Source of the DNA: an uncultured Deferribacteraceae bacterium
GTDB lineage: Bacteria; Chrysiogenota; Deferribacteres; Deferribacterales; Mucispirillaceae
Direction of reading: 5' to 3'
Assembly (NCBI GenBank): GCA_947039395.1
Contig: CAMQYS010000005.1
Span: 32,573 to 96,572, forward strand
Length of the DNA stretch: 64,000 nucleotides
In this document: positions 10,368-18,580 of the stretch, one piece after another
Position numbering within the stretch: position 1 is the stretch's first letter
How the letters are laid out: every line of letters starts with the position of its first letter
Position numbers and translations under genes: made by a program
Notes under the pieces: model-generated
Databases searched by the model: none
Told to the model about the DNA's origin: nothing
What the model saw: the letters and a program-made list of their open reading frames with translations, nothing else

Positions 10368-12752
10368 ATGAGCTTATTCGTATATAATAATTTATATGCA
10401 TCGCCAGCTCAAGTTGCTTTATCGAAGGCATCAAGGGATCAGGGGAATGTTATCAAACAGCTCTCTACTGGATTACGTATTAACTCAGCGAGTGATGATG
10501 CATCAGGGCTTGCAGTAGCTGATAAGCTTGCAGGTCAGATAAGTGGTTTAAAAAGAGCTTCATTAAATACTCAAGATGGACTTTCATACATGCAGAGTGT
10601 TGAAGGTGCGATGAGTCAAGTGAGTGATATGATTCTTCGTATCAGAGAGCTTGCTGTACAAGCAGGTAACGGTGCGTACACTGCTAATGATAGGGTGATA
10701 TTACAGCTTGAAGTTGATGAATTAAAAGAAGAGATTAATCGAGTTGCTAAATCAGCAGAGTTTAATACTAAAAAATTATTAGATGGAGATTCAACGGCGT
10801 TGTGGTCGTCATCTAATGCAAATATTAATGCTATAGTTCGTGGACCTAATATAGGCGAGGGTAACTATAAGATTGATGTTACAGGTCAAACTGCTGGTCA
10901 GAATGCTATTTATAAGTCAGATATCATGTCTGTTTTACCAGGAACATTAGTTGCAGAGGTGATTGAAAGGGTAGATACTAATCTAGGCTCAGTGAGAGAT
11001 CCGATAAATCTTCCTACGACAGATGGTGATGGAATAAATATCCATGTGCAAACATCTGGAACATCAGCTCAAACAGCTAACAGTGTAGACAGTTTTAAAC
11101 AAGATGATTCTACATGGGATGTTAATGGTTTATCAGCAACTGCTGATGTAAACTTTTCAGGTTATTTTGAGTTAGAGATGATTGAGTCAGGAACTGTTGG
11201 TGCTCCTCCTAATAGTGGTGTAGTGTCATATAAGTATAGAGTGATGGATTCAAAGACAGGGGAGATGTCGAAATGGATAACAGCAGTAACAACGGCTGGA
11301 ACAAATAAAAGTGCAGTTTTCACTATTAATTTAAGTGCAGCACTTACTGCAACTGGAACAGGAGTTATCACATTCAATATTGATCAAGCTGCGATAGTAA
11401 CAAGTGGAGATAAGTTCTTAGGTTCATTCTCTCCACCGATTCCAGCAGGGCAAACATGGGCTGCTGATGGAGGAGGAGTTGTTCAAGTCTCTGGTGCATC
11501 GTCTGTGACGCCACCTATTCACTACTCATCATCAAACTCGTTAACTAAAGATAACAATGGTGATAATTTTGATGACTATAATGAAGTGCCTATATACATT
11601 ATGAATTTAGATAGTGAAAACGGCTATACATCAGTAGGTTCACTAACTTTAGAGTTTAAAGAGGCAACAGTTGGTGCTGGAAATAAAACATTAACAGGTG
11701 TATCAACGGTTATGATCAGAGATGAAGGTGTCGCAACAAAGGATACTAAGTTACGTGATCTAGCTGGTTTCACAAATGTTGATGGTGTTAATATTTTAGA
11801 ACTTGGACAAGAGTTGACTATATATGCAAACGGTAAACAAGCTAAGATATTTATCGGATACGAAGATACTATCGAAGATTTAGAGAAGAAACTCAATAAA
11901 GCAATAGTAGATGATTTAGGAATGGGAGTACCAGATACTATTCCTAATGCAGATGTGATAAATGCAAACCTTGTTAAATTTGTTTCAAGAGATGATGTTG
12001 ATCCAGGTACTGATAGAGCAGTTGCAGGAACGTTTGTAATGCAAACAGGAACGTTTGGAAGATTTTCAGAGTTAGCTTTTATAGGTGATCAAGATATGAT
12101 CAATGCACTTAATCTAGGAGTGATCCAAGAACCTGAAGGTTCATTACTTGATGTAAAAGTTACAGATGCTCACACAGGAGAACTTATAGGTACTGAGAGA
12201 GTAGGAGATGGATATCTACGAGGAGTAATTGAAGGGGTAGATATTATCCTAGATGATACTATCGGATTTGTTCCAACATGGGATCCTGTAACAAATAGGG
12301 TAGAGTATTTAAAAGCTTCTGGAGGAGAGACAGTATATTTTCACTTAGTTGATAATACTACTCAGATACAAGTAGGAGCAAATCAGGGACAATTGTTAAA
12401 TATATCAGTAGGCCAGCTTGACACGACTGGACTCGAAATGGATGATTTATACGTTGTGGACTTAGAAACATCGCAACGTGCTATAACTCAAGCAAATAGA
12501 GCTATAGAAAAAGTTAATAGGTTTAAAGCTACTGCAGGTTCGCAGATGAGTAGACTAGAATATACACTTGATAATATTACTAACATATCAATGAACCTTG
12601 ATACTGCAGAGGCTAGAATAAGAGATCTTGATATAGCAGAAGCATCAACAAGACTTGCAAGAGATCAGTTATTATTTCAAACAGCGACAACGATGTTAGC
12701 ACAAGCTAATCTTATTCCTCAAAATGCATTAACATTAATTAGAGGTGGATAG
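10368..12752 (+). CDS. fliC: Flagellin with very large central domain
   Basis: The 794-aa protein has canonical flagellin ends. The N-terminal D0/D1 (residues about 1-145) includes LSTGLRINSASDDASGLAVADKL and the helical repeat IRELAVQAGNG. The C-terminal D1/D0 (about 699-794) includes ARIRDLDIAEASTRLARDQLL and QANLIPQNALTLIRGG. Between them lie about 550 residues of Ser/Thr/Gly/Asp-rich beta-type sequence, far more than in a typical 300-500-aa flagellin; this would form extended D2/D3 surface domains. A strong ribosome site (AAGGAGGT) precedes the ATG. A sigma-28 promoter lies 220 nt upstream, and a pseudaminic acid/Maf pathway elsewhere in the window suggests that the surface Ser/Thr are glycosylated. 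Confidence 0.95.
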   Translation: MSLFVYNNLYASPAQVALSKASRDQGNVIKQLSTGLRINSASDDASGLAVADKLAGQISGLKRASLNTQDGLSYMQSVEGAMSQVSDMILRIRELAVQAGNGAYTANDRVILQLEVDELKEEINRVAKSAEFNTKKLLDGDSTALWSSSNANINAIVRGPNIGEGNYKIDVTGQTAGQNAIYKSDIMSVLPGTLVAEVIERVDTNLGSVRDPINLPTTDGDGINIHVQTSGTSAQTANSVDSFKQDDSTWDVNGLSATADVNFSGYFELEMIESGTVGAPPNSGVVSYKYRVMDSKTGEMSKWITAVTTAGTNKSAVFTINLSAALTATGTGVITFNIDQAAIVTSGDKFLGSFSPPIPAGQTWAADGGGVVQVSGASSVTPPIHYSSSNSLTKDNNGDNFDDYNEVPIYIMNLDSENGYTSVGSLTLEFKEATVGAGNKTLTGVSTVMIRDEGVATKDTKLRDLAGFTNVDGVNILELGQELTIYANGKQAKIFIGYEDTIEDLEKKLNKAIVDDLGMGVPDTIPNADVINANLVKFVSRDDVDPGTDRAVAGTFVMQTGTFGRFSELAFIGDQDMINALNLGVIQEPEGSLLDVKVTDAHTGELIGTERVGDGYLRGVIEGVDIILDDTIGFVPTWDPVTNRVEYLKASGGETVYFHLVDNTTQIQVGANQGQLLNISVGQLDTTGLEMDDLYVVDLETSQRAITQANRAIEKVNRFKATAGSQMSRLEYTLDNITNISMNLDTAEARIRDLDIAEASTRLARDQLLFQTATTMLAQANLIPQNALTLIRGG

Positions 12753-12799
12753 AGAGTTTTTTAACATCAGTAATTAAATTTTTATTCAGTATTTTTATA

Positions 12800-12860
12800 A
12801 CCTCAGTTCTGCATAGTTATATATTATGAAGTAGATGATATGTATCTGCAGAATTGAGGT
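12800..12860. repeat. 14-bp inverted repeat downstream of flagellin
   Basis: ACCTCAGTTCTGCA at 12800-12813 is the near-perfect reverse complement of TGCAGAATTGAGGT at 12847-12860 (one G-U), with a 33-nt spacer. No T-run follows on either strand, so it is not a classical terminator. It may form a stable 3' mRNA end for flagellin or be an operator or mobile palindrome. Confidence 0.6.
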
Positions 12861-12941
12861 ATTCAAATCTTAATATTGACTTAATCAAATTTACAATTAT
12901 AATTCTGATATATAGGTAGTTATTTACTATTCGGGTTAGAT

Positions 12942-14312
12942 ATGTTTAATAATATTGTATATTTTTTTAAAGAGGGTATAAAGCCGTTTACAAAACTTGA
13001 TTATCTCGTTTATTTTGTTATGTTGGCAGGTTGTTTTTTTATATTTCAACAGTATAGTGACCTAACATTTACAGCGATTAGTTCTTCGTCATATTTCAAG
13101 GGGCATGTATTAGATTTTTACGAATATAATAAACAGTTTCATCATTTATATATAGCCTACTACGATGATTTTGGTAGTACAGTTACTCACTATATGCCAT
13201 CTACATATATCTTTTTTGCGATACTCAATGTACCTTTCTATATATTTGGAGTTGCACCAGACCATGTAACTGGTATTACTCCATTTCTTTTATTTTATAA
13301 TAAAACTATGACATTAATAGTTTATTTTTTATCAACATATATTTTATATAAGGTAGGAAGAGTAGCAGGGCTTGATAGAAAAAAAACTTACATCATGCTT
13401 ATAATTTTTATCACAGCTCCTATAGGTTTTTTCAGTCAGATAATTTATGGACAGTACGATATATTGACAGTTTTATTTATGCTTCTAGGACTTCTTTCTT
13501 TTTATAAAGGAGATAGATATAAATATCTTATATATTTTAGTATAGCGATTACATTTAAATACCATGCATTACTATTTCTTATTCCTCTTATGTTAATTAG
13601 AGAGAAGAATATTCTTAAATTGGCAATTAACTCGTTGATAGTTATAATACCATTACTATTTTACTCTATATTATATTATGGTTCAGATGCGTTTGTTCAA
13701 GATGTGCTTAATTATGATGGTGCAAATATATTTGCATGGCCTACCTACTTTACACTTATATTACTCTACCTTTATATCTACTTTAAAGGTTTTAAAAAGG
13801 AAGAGATTTTAGAGTGGAGTATATTTTATTTAACAGGTGTTGTGTTTATCGTATTTGGCTTATCACCATGGAGTCCACAGTGGTTATTAATGGCGATGCC
13901 GATACTAGCTTTAGGAACAGTTCTAAGCAAGCATATTAAAAAACTTCTTGTGATAGATATATTTATGATGTTATTTTATATCGGACAATCTACGTTATTG
14001 TTTCCTAAAAATGTAGATCAAGATATGTTAAATCAAGGTGTTTTTAGAGTTTATATGCCAGAAAATCTTAATTTATTTTTACCTATAGGTGGACATATAT
14101 ATCCGTTTTATCACATGTATTTTTATGTAGCATTATTTACTATATGTTTATTTCTACATTTTTTCCTAAAGTCTCCTATATTTAGATTTAATTATGTAAA
14201 CGAAGATATTTCAAATACAGTGAACTATATTAGAGTGAGATTTATGTTCGGTTTACTTTGCTTTATAATACCAGTTATCATCTCATTTACTGCAGCAAAG
14301 TATTTTAGTTAG
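12942..14312 (+). CDS. Polytopic membrane glycosyltransferase, GT-C type (mannosyltransferase-like)
   Basis: The 456-aa protein has about 10-12 hydrophobic segments spread over its length. An early loop after the first membrane segment carries acidic and aromatic residues (FYEYNKQFHHLYIAYYDD). The pattern APIGFFSQIIYGQYDILTVLFMLLG, followed by FKYHALLFLIPLML and a later SPWSPQWLLMAMPIL, resembles GT-C transferases of the GT87/PIG-M-like groups, which use polyprenyl-phosphate sugars at the membrane. Donor and acceptor cannot be read from sequence. It stands alone between flagellin and rpsB with its own start; a link to flagellar or envelope glycans is conjecture. Confidence 0.6.
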   Translation: MFNNIVYFFKEGIKPFTKLDYLVYFVMLAGCFFIFQQYSDLTFTAISSSSYFKGHVLDFYEYNKQFHHLYIAYYDDFGSTVTHYMPSTYIFFAILNVPFYIFGVAPDHVTGITPFLLFYNKTMTLIVYFLSTYILYKVGRVAGLDRKKTYIMLIIFITAPIGFFSQIIYGQYDILTVLFMLLGLLSFYKGDRYKYLIYFSIAITFKYHALLFLIPLMLIREKNILKLAINSLIVIIPLLFYSILYYGSDAFVQDVLNYDGANIFAWPTYFTLILLYLYIYFKGFKKEEILEWSIFYLTGVVFIVFGLSPWSPQWLLMAMPILALGTVLSKHIKKLLVIDIFMMLFYIGQSTLLFPKNVDQDMLNQGVFRVYMPENLNLFLPIGGHIYPFYHMYFYVALFTICLFLHFFLKSPIFRFNYVNEDISNTVNYIRVRFMFGLLCFIIPVIISFTAAKYFS

Positions 14313-14353
14313 ATTATATCGGTAATGCTAGTATATTTTAATATATAATTTAC

Positions 14354-14382
14354 TTGCAATTCTATTTAAAGAATATTATAAT
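14354..14382 (+). promoter_or_regulatory. Strong sigma-70 promoter of rpsB-tsf
   Basis: TTGCAA at 14354-14359, a 17-nt spacer and a perfect TATAAT at 14377-14382. The predicted start near 14389 gives a leader of about 105 nt before the rpsB ATG. Confidence 0.8.
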
Positions 14383-14421
14383 AACTCCTTAATTATTTTA
14401 AAAATCACATCGATCAATTCT

Positions 14422-14461
14422 AAAAAGTCTAGTGCCTATATATTAAGATAGGTGTCTTTTT
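14422..14461 (+). promoter_or_regulatory. Leader hairpin with T-run before rpsB
   Basis: CCTAT (14435-14439) pairs with ATAGG (14448-14452), extended by G-U pairs and, across a 4-nt bulge, by AAAAAG (14422-14427) with CTTTTT (14456-14461). It lies inside the rpsB mRNA leader, not between transcripts. It may therefore be an attenuator or an S2-binding autoregulatory element rather than a terminator of the upstream gene. Confidence 0.55.
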
Positions 14462-14492
14462 AGTACGGTGGAAGTTTAACAAAGGAGAATTT

Positions 14493-15488
14493 ATGTCACA
14501 CATTTCAATGAAGAGCCTGTTAGAGGCTGGTGTTCATTTTGGTCATCAAACGAAAAGATGGAATCCTAAAATGTCTAAATATATCTACGGTGCAAGAAAC
14601 GGCATCTATATTTTAGACCTTCAAAAAACAGTTCAATGTTTTAACAATGCGTATGAGTTTGCAAGAGATATGGCAAAAGGTGGCGCATCATTTTTATTTG
14701 TTGGAACAAAAAAACAAGCTCAAGATGCAATAAAAGAGACAGCAGCAAGATGTAACTCATTTTATGTAAACCAGCGTTGGCTTGGTGGTACATTAACTAA
14801 CTTTAACACGATTAAAACTAGAGTTGGCAGATTAAAAGAGTTAGAGAGTATCCTTAATAGTGAATATATTAAACGTTTCACTAAAAAAGAAGCATCTTTA
14901 CTTAAAAAAGAATACGATAAACTAGAGCGTAACTTAGGTGGAATTAGAGATATGAAATTAATTCCTGATGTTATGTTTATAGTAGATATAAGATTAGAAC
15001 AGAATGCAATAAATGATGCACATACTTTAGGTATTCCTATAATTGCTATCGTTGATACTAACTGTGATCCAGATCAAGTTGATTTTCCTATTCCTGGTAA
15101 TGATGATGCAATACGTGCATGTCAATTAATAGCTAGCCGTATAGCTGATGCAGTAATAGAAGGAAGACAGTTAAGAGAAGAAAGGTTAGCAGAAGAGATC
15201 AGATCAGCAGGGGAAGAACTTCCTGATATAGAAAATATTCCTGTATCAATGGCAGAGGCAGAGGGTACTGTTGCTAGTACGCCTGCTCCTATAGTTAAAA
15301 CTGCGCCAGTTGCAGAGGTAAAAGCACCTGTAGTTGAAACTGCGCCAGTTGCAGAGGTAAAAGCACCTGTAGTTGAAACTGCGCCAGTTGCAGAGGTAAA
15401 AGCACCTGTAGTTGAAACTGCACCAGTTGCAGAGGTAAAAACACCTGTTGAGTCTAGCAAAGAAGAAACTAAAGAAGAGGTGAAATAA
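14493..15488 (+). CDS. rpsB: 30S ribosomal protein S2 with repetitive C-terminal extension
   Basis: The core (residues about 1-235) is classical S2: [48 protein letters not shown] and [25 protein letters not shown]. The protein runs to 331 aa because of an acidic tail followed by four near-identical 13-residue units ([13 protein letters not shown]) starting near residue 270, then a Lys/Glu-rich end. A good AAAGGAG site precedes the ATG. The stop overlaps the tsf start (TAATG), so the genes are translationally coupled. The tail is likely disordered and solvent-exposed; no known S2 function requires it. Confidence 0.97.
   Translation: MSHISMKSLLEAGVHFGHQTKRWNPKMSKYIYGARNGIYILDLQKTVQCFNNAYEFARDMAKGGASFLFVGTKKQAQDAIKETAARCNSFYVNQRWLGGTLTNFNTIKTRVGRLKELESILNSEYIKRFTKKEASLLKKEYDKLERNLGGIRDMKLIPDVMFIVDIRLEQNAINDAHTLGIPIIAIVDTNCDPDQVDFPIPGNDDAIRACQLIASRIADAVIEGRQLREERLAEEIRSAGEELPDIENIPVSMAEAEGTVASTPAPIVKTAPVAEVKAPVVETAPVAEVKAPVVETAPVAEVKAPVVETAPVAEVKTPVESSKEETKEEVK
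15300..15452 (+). repeat. 39-bp tandem repeat within rpsB
   Basis: Three units of 39 bp (15300-15338, 15339-15377, 15378-15416) are identical as read, and a fourth (from 15417) diverges at a few positions. The period is a multiple of three, so copy-number change keeps the reading frame. Near-perfect identity implies recent expansion. Confidence 0.95.
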
Positions 15489-16378
15489 TGGCTGAAATAA
15501 CTGCTGCACTTGTAAAAGAGTTAAGAGAGAAAACAGGCGGGGGAATGGTTAACTGTAAGAAAGCGCTTACAGAGAGTAATGGTGATTTTGATAAAGCGAT
15601 AGATTATCTTAGAAAGAAAGGATTAGATGATGCTGCGAAAAAATCTAGCCGTATAGCTGCTGATGGACTAATTACCGTTTGTAAATCAGATGACAGTAAG
15701 ACAGCTGTAATTTTAGAAATTAATAGTGAAACAGATTTTGTTGCAAAAACAGATGATTTTATAGAGCTTTGTAATGACTTAGCAAATTTAATATTAACTA
15801 AAAAACCAGTAGATATAGATTCTTTAAATAAACTACCTTTTGATAAATATAACTCAACTGTTGAGGCTGTAGTATCAGAGAAAGTAGGAATAATAGGTGA
15901 GAATATTATCTTGCGTAGATTTTCTATATTAGAGTCTACAGATGGTATCGTAGAAGGATACATTCACATGGGTGGTAAAATGGGAGCGATTGTTGAGATG
16001 GAAAATGTCACTATCGCAGATGCTCAGATTATCAAAGATATTGCATTACATATCTGTGCGATGAATCCACTATGTGTTTCACCTGATGAACTTGATCAAG
16101 ATTTATTAAAACATGAGGAAGAAATTTATATAGCAAAAGCTAAAGAAAGTGGAAAACCTGACAATATTATCCCTAAAATTGTTGAAGGACAGATCAAGAA
16201 ATTTACTGAAGAATCTTGTTTATTATCTCAAAATTTTGTTAAAGATCCTGATATTACTATTAAAGATTTCTTGGGAGATAAGAAGGTTATTAGGTTTACA
16301 CGTTTAATGTTAGGTGATGGTATTGAAAGACCTAAAGAAGATTTTGCAGAAGAAGTTAAGAAACAAGCTGGACTATAG
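15488..16378 (+). CDS. tsf: Elongation factor Ts
   Basis: The 296-aa protein begins [20 protein letters not shown] with the UBA-like N-domain and DAAKKSSRIAADGLI, then the EF-Ts signature NSETDFVAKTDDF that contacts EF-Tu and drives GDP release. Two further core subdomains follow, ending in the helical C-terminus. Its ATG overlaps the rpsB stop. The rpsB-tsf order is near universal in bacteria; here pyrH and frr, often next, are instead about 15 kb away on the other strand. Confidence 0.97.
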   Translation: MAEITAALVKELREKTGGGMVNCKKALTESNGDFDKAIDYLRKKGLDDAAKKSSRIAADGLITVCKSDDSKTAVILEINSETDFVAKTDDFIELCNDLANLILTKKPVDIDSLNKLPFDKYNSTVEAVVSEKVGIIGENIILRRFSILESTDGIVEGYIHMGGKMGAIVEMENVTIADAQIIKDIALHICAMNPLCVSPDELDQDLLKHEEEIYIAKAKESGKPDNIIPKIVEGQIKKFTEESCLLSQNFVKDPDITIKDFLGDKKVIRFTRLMLGDGIERPKEDFAEEVKKQAGL

Positions 16379-16381
16379 TCT

Positions 16382-17290
16382 ATGTCAGAGACTAAACGTA
16401 AAGTATTAAATATAACTCTTAAAGTGATTACTGGTATAGTATTTCTACTACTTCTTATTATATTGGTAGCACTTATTCTGATCTCAATTTGGCGTCCTGA
16501 TCCTGTTGTTTTAGCAGATGATAATACGACTGAAAAGATAATAGCTTTTGGTGACACAAGATCATCATATGTTACGCATAACGAGATTGTAAAGTTGATA
16601 GATAATGAGTCTCCAGATATGGTTATTCATACTGGTGATATGATTAATATTACTACTCAAATCCAGTCATGGTTAATTTTTCTCTTTATTGAGAAGAAGT
16701 TATGGAATGATGGTACAGAGTTTTTTCCAGTACGTGGAAATCATGAAGATGTAAAGTGGATATATAACTCTATTTTTAGAGTTCCAGATGGTAATACATA
16801 CTATACTTTTGAAAGAATGGGTATACAGTTTATTGTTTTAGATGCTAGTTGGGATTTTGAGCCGATGTTTGAAGAAGAGAAACAGATAGCATGGCTTAAT
16901 GAAGTAATTGTTAAAGATAAAGATAAGCCTAAGATAGTTATGATACATCCACCTTTAGAGACAACGGGTAAATATCAGAAGTTTTATAGAGAGGGGTGGC
17001 ATGAGTTATTTTTAGAGAATAACGTTATCGCTACTTTATCTGCACATGTTCATAGTTATGAGCGATCTGATCGTGATGGTATCCAGTATATTGTTACAGC
17101 AGGTGGCGGAGCACCGATGTATCCTGCAACATATGAAAATGAGTATAGTGTTATAAGAAAACCGTACAACCATTATGTTAGGATAACTAGAGATAATAGT
17201 AGTGAAGGTAGTTATAGATTTGAGGCGATAAATATTGATGGAACAGTGTTTGATAATATTACCAGTTCTATAAAATCATTGATTAAGTAG
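16382..17290 (+). CDS. Membrane-anchored calcineurin-like metallophosphoesterase
   Basis: The 302-aa protein has one N-terminal membrane helix (residues about 15-36) and an extracytoplasmic metallophosphoesterase domain. The metal-binding signatures are visible: GDTR (D58), HTGDM (D86), GNHED (N120, H121), MIHPP and AHVHSYER. The spacing and the SAHVHSYERS-GGGAP ending recall purple-acid-phosphatase-like enzymes. It follows tsf by 3 nt and is probably in the rpsB operon. Substrate unknown; periplasmic orientation is inferred from the single N-terminal anchor. Confidence 0.85.
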   Translation: MSETKRKVLNITLKVITGIVFLLLLIILVALILISIWRPDPVVLADDNTTEKIIAFGDTRSSYVTHNEIVKLIDNESPDMVIHTGDMINITTQIQSWLIFLFIEKKLWNDGTEFFPVRGNHEDVKWIYNSIFRVPDGNTYYTFERMGIQFIVLDASWDFEPMFEEEKQIAWLNEVIVKDKDKPKIVMIHPPLETTGKYQKFYREGWHELFLENNVIATLSAHVHSYERSDRDGIQYIVTAGGGAPMYPATYENEYSVIRKPYNHYVRITRDNSSEGSYRFEAINIDGTVFDNITSSIKSLIK

Positions 17291-17322
17291 TCTTAAGTAT
17301 TATAAAAAATTAAATATTATAT

Positions 17323-17364
17323 AAGAGAATCCCTCTCTACATTATTTTAGAGAGGGATTCTCTT
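17323..17364. terminator. Bidirectional terminator-like hairpin
   Basis: A perfect 16-bp inverted repeat (arms 17323-17338 and 17349-17364, arm ending CCCTCTCT) with a 10-nt loop lies between convergent genes. T-runs on either side are short and interrupted. Its position 7 nt beyond the ArsR stop and 33 nt beyond the phosphoesterase stop suits termination for both. Confidence 0.75.
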
Positions 17365-17370
17365 GACATT

Positions 17371-17724
17371 TTAAACAATATTTTTAAAAGTTGTGTTCTT
17401 ACCTTTACTATCTTTTGCAGGTACTGAAGAATCGTTAATAGACTTTTTAAGTTGCATAAGCATCTCTTTAATATTGTTTGATGCTAACCCATAACTGATA
17501 CTTGTACCATTTCTGTTACCAGTAATTACGCCTCTGTTTCTAAGAATTGACAGATGTTGGCTAATAGTTGCTTGAGCAATAGAAAGCTTTTTACAGATTT
17601 CATTTACAGTGAAATCGTGCTCCAATAACTCAAAAGCAATTCTTAATCTGACAGGATGACCTAAAGCTTTAATCTTTTCTGAATAATTTTCTAAAACCCT
17701 TCTTTCCATGTGGCATACCCTCAA
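17371..17724 (-). CDS. ArsR-family winged-helix transcriptional regulator
   Basis: This 117-aa protein has the ArsR winged helix-turn-helix: KIKALGHPVRLRIAFELL, then FTVNEICKKLSIAQATISQHLSILRNRGVI, and a wing NRNGTSISYGLAS. The start is either 17724 or the ATG at 17709 (MERRVLENY); both give an intact domain. No CxC metal site is seen in the recognition helix, so a metal ligand cannot be assigned. A perfect 24-bp palindrome 38-61 nt upstream is the likely autoregulatory operator. The HMA metallochaperone gene just upstream on the same strand hints at metal sensing, but this is inference. Confidence 0.9.
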   Translation of the reverse strand: MRVCHMERRVLENYSEKIKALGHPVRLRIAFELLEHDFTVNEICKKLSIAQATISQHLSILRNRGVITGNRNGTSISYGLASNNIKEMLMQLKKSINDSSVPAKDSKGKNTTFKNIV

Positions 17725-17761
17725 AATTATTAAATCAACAAAGTTAAAATTAACTCATATC

Positions 17762-17785
17762 TATTATATGTATATACATATAATA
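17762..17785. promoter_or_regulatory. Perfect 24-bp palindrome, probable ArsR operator
   Basis: The half-site TATTATATGTAT at 17762-17773 is followed immediately by its exact reverse complement. It lies 38 nt before the ArsR start on the minus strand. Dimeric ArsR/SmtB regulators bind such AT-rich dyads at their own promoters. No second palindrome of this quality lies nearby. Confidence 0.65.
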
Positions 17786-17904
17786 AAAATTGTCAATATG
17801 AAATTAAACACAATGTTGATTTTCTAATCTGATAGTACAACTTTATAAACTATTTATCAATAAAATTAGTATATAAATAAAAATATTATTTTATTATCAA
17901 TACA

Positions 17905-18105
17905 TTACGTTACATTAAAACCTATATCTTTAATTATTTCTTTAATTTCATTAATAGAGATATTATTATTAGGTATCAATCCTTTAACTGTTTTTTTTTC
18001 TAAATTAATATCTAGGTTAATAATTTTATTAGTCGTCTCTAAAGTTTCTTTAATTACTTCAACACAATGCTGACATGTCATATTAACATTAAAAATAAAT
18101 TCCAT
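17905..18105 (-). CDS. Small heavy-metal-associated (HMA) domain protein, CopZ-like
   Basis: The start at 18105 gives a 66-aa protein MEFIFNVNMTCQHCVEVIKE with a GGAGA ribosome site; a longer open frame to 18207 adds an unlikely hydrophobic leader. The MTCQHC motif (MxCxxC) binds Cu(I) or another soft metal in ferredoxin-like HMA chaperones. The full domain is present, including the C-terminal IKEIIKDIGFNV. It lies 180 nt upstream of the ArsR gene in the same orientation. No P-type ATPase partner is in the window. Confidence 0.88.
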   Translation of the reverse strand: MEFIFNVNMTCQHCVEVIKETLETTNKIINLDINLEKKTVKGLIPNNNISINEIKEIIKDIGFNVT

Positions 18106-18580
18106 AAATTTTCTCCAACTATAAGTATTTGATAAGATTGCATAAAACATATATCTAGATATATTTAAGAGTATCACTAAAGTATATATTAAAGGTATAT
18201 AATTCATATATTCGTATCTTAAGTAAGTATCTAATGAGTTAATTTATCTATTTTTTAGATACATTTTCTCGGTTACCAACGATTATTAAATAAATTCAAC
18301 TTTGTTATCTAAATATTATTTTAATTATTGTACTCTAAAAAACTAATAAATCATAGTAGATAACATTATTATGATAATTATCTATATCGCTTAATAGAGC
18401 ATAGATAAGATAGATATGATTTAATTCATAATATAATAATATAATAAGAATTGTAAAGATTATATTAAACAAAACATATTTAGATATATAAATTCTAATC
18501 TTATGACTGGTAATTTATATTATTTGAATGTATAATATTGAAAAGCATAGTTGTTTAGCTAGCAATGTGAGGTATATTTG
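18106..18580. other. AT-rich intergenic region
   Basis: There is no coding-like frame. A modest inverted repeat (TTATCTAT 18378-18385 with ATAGATAA 18401-18408) has no T-run. It must hold the divergent promoters of the HMA gene and the MOSC-MogA gene, but no clear -35/-10 pair stands out. Confidence 0.5.

Noticed and set aside
15122..15509. Long antisense frames opposite the rpsB repeat
   Set aside because: They arise because a 39-bp repeat without stops repeats in all frames. They have no ribosome site or family resemblance.
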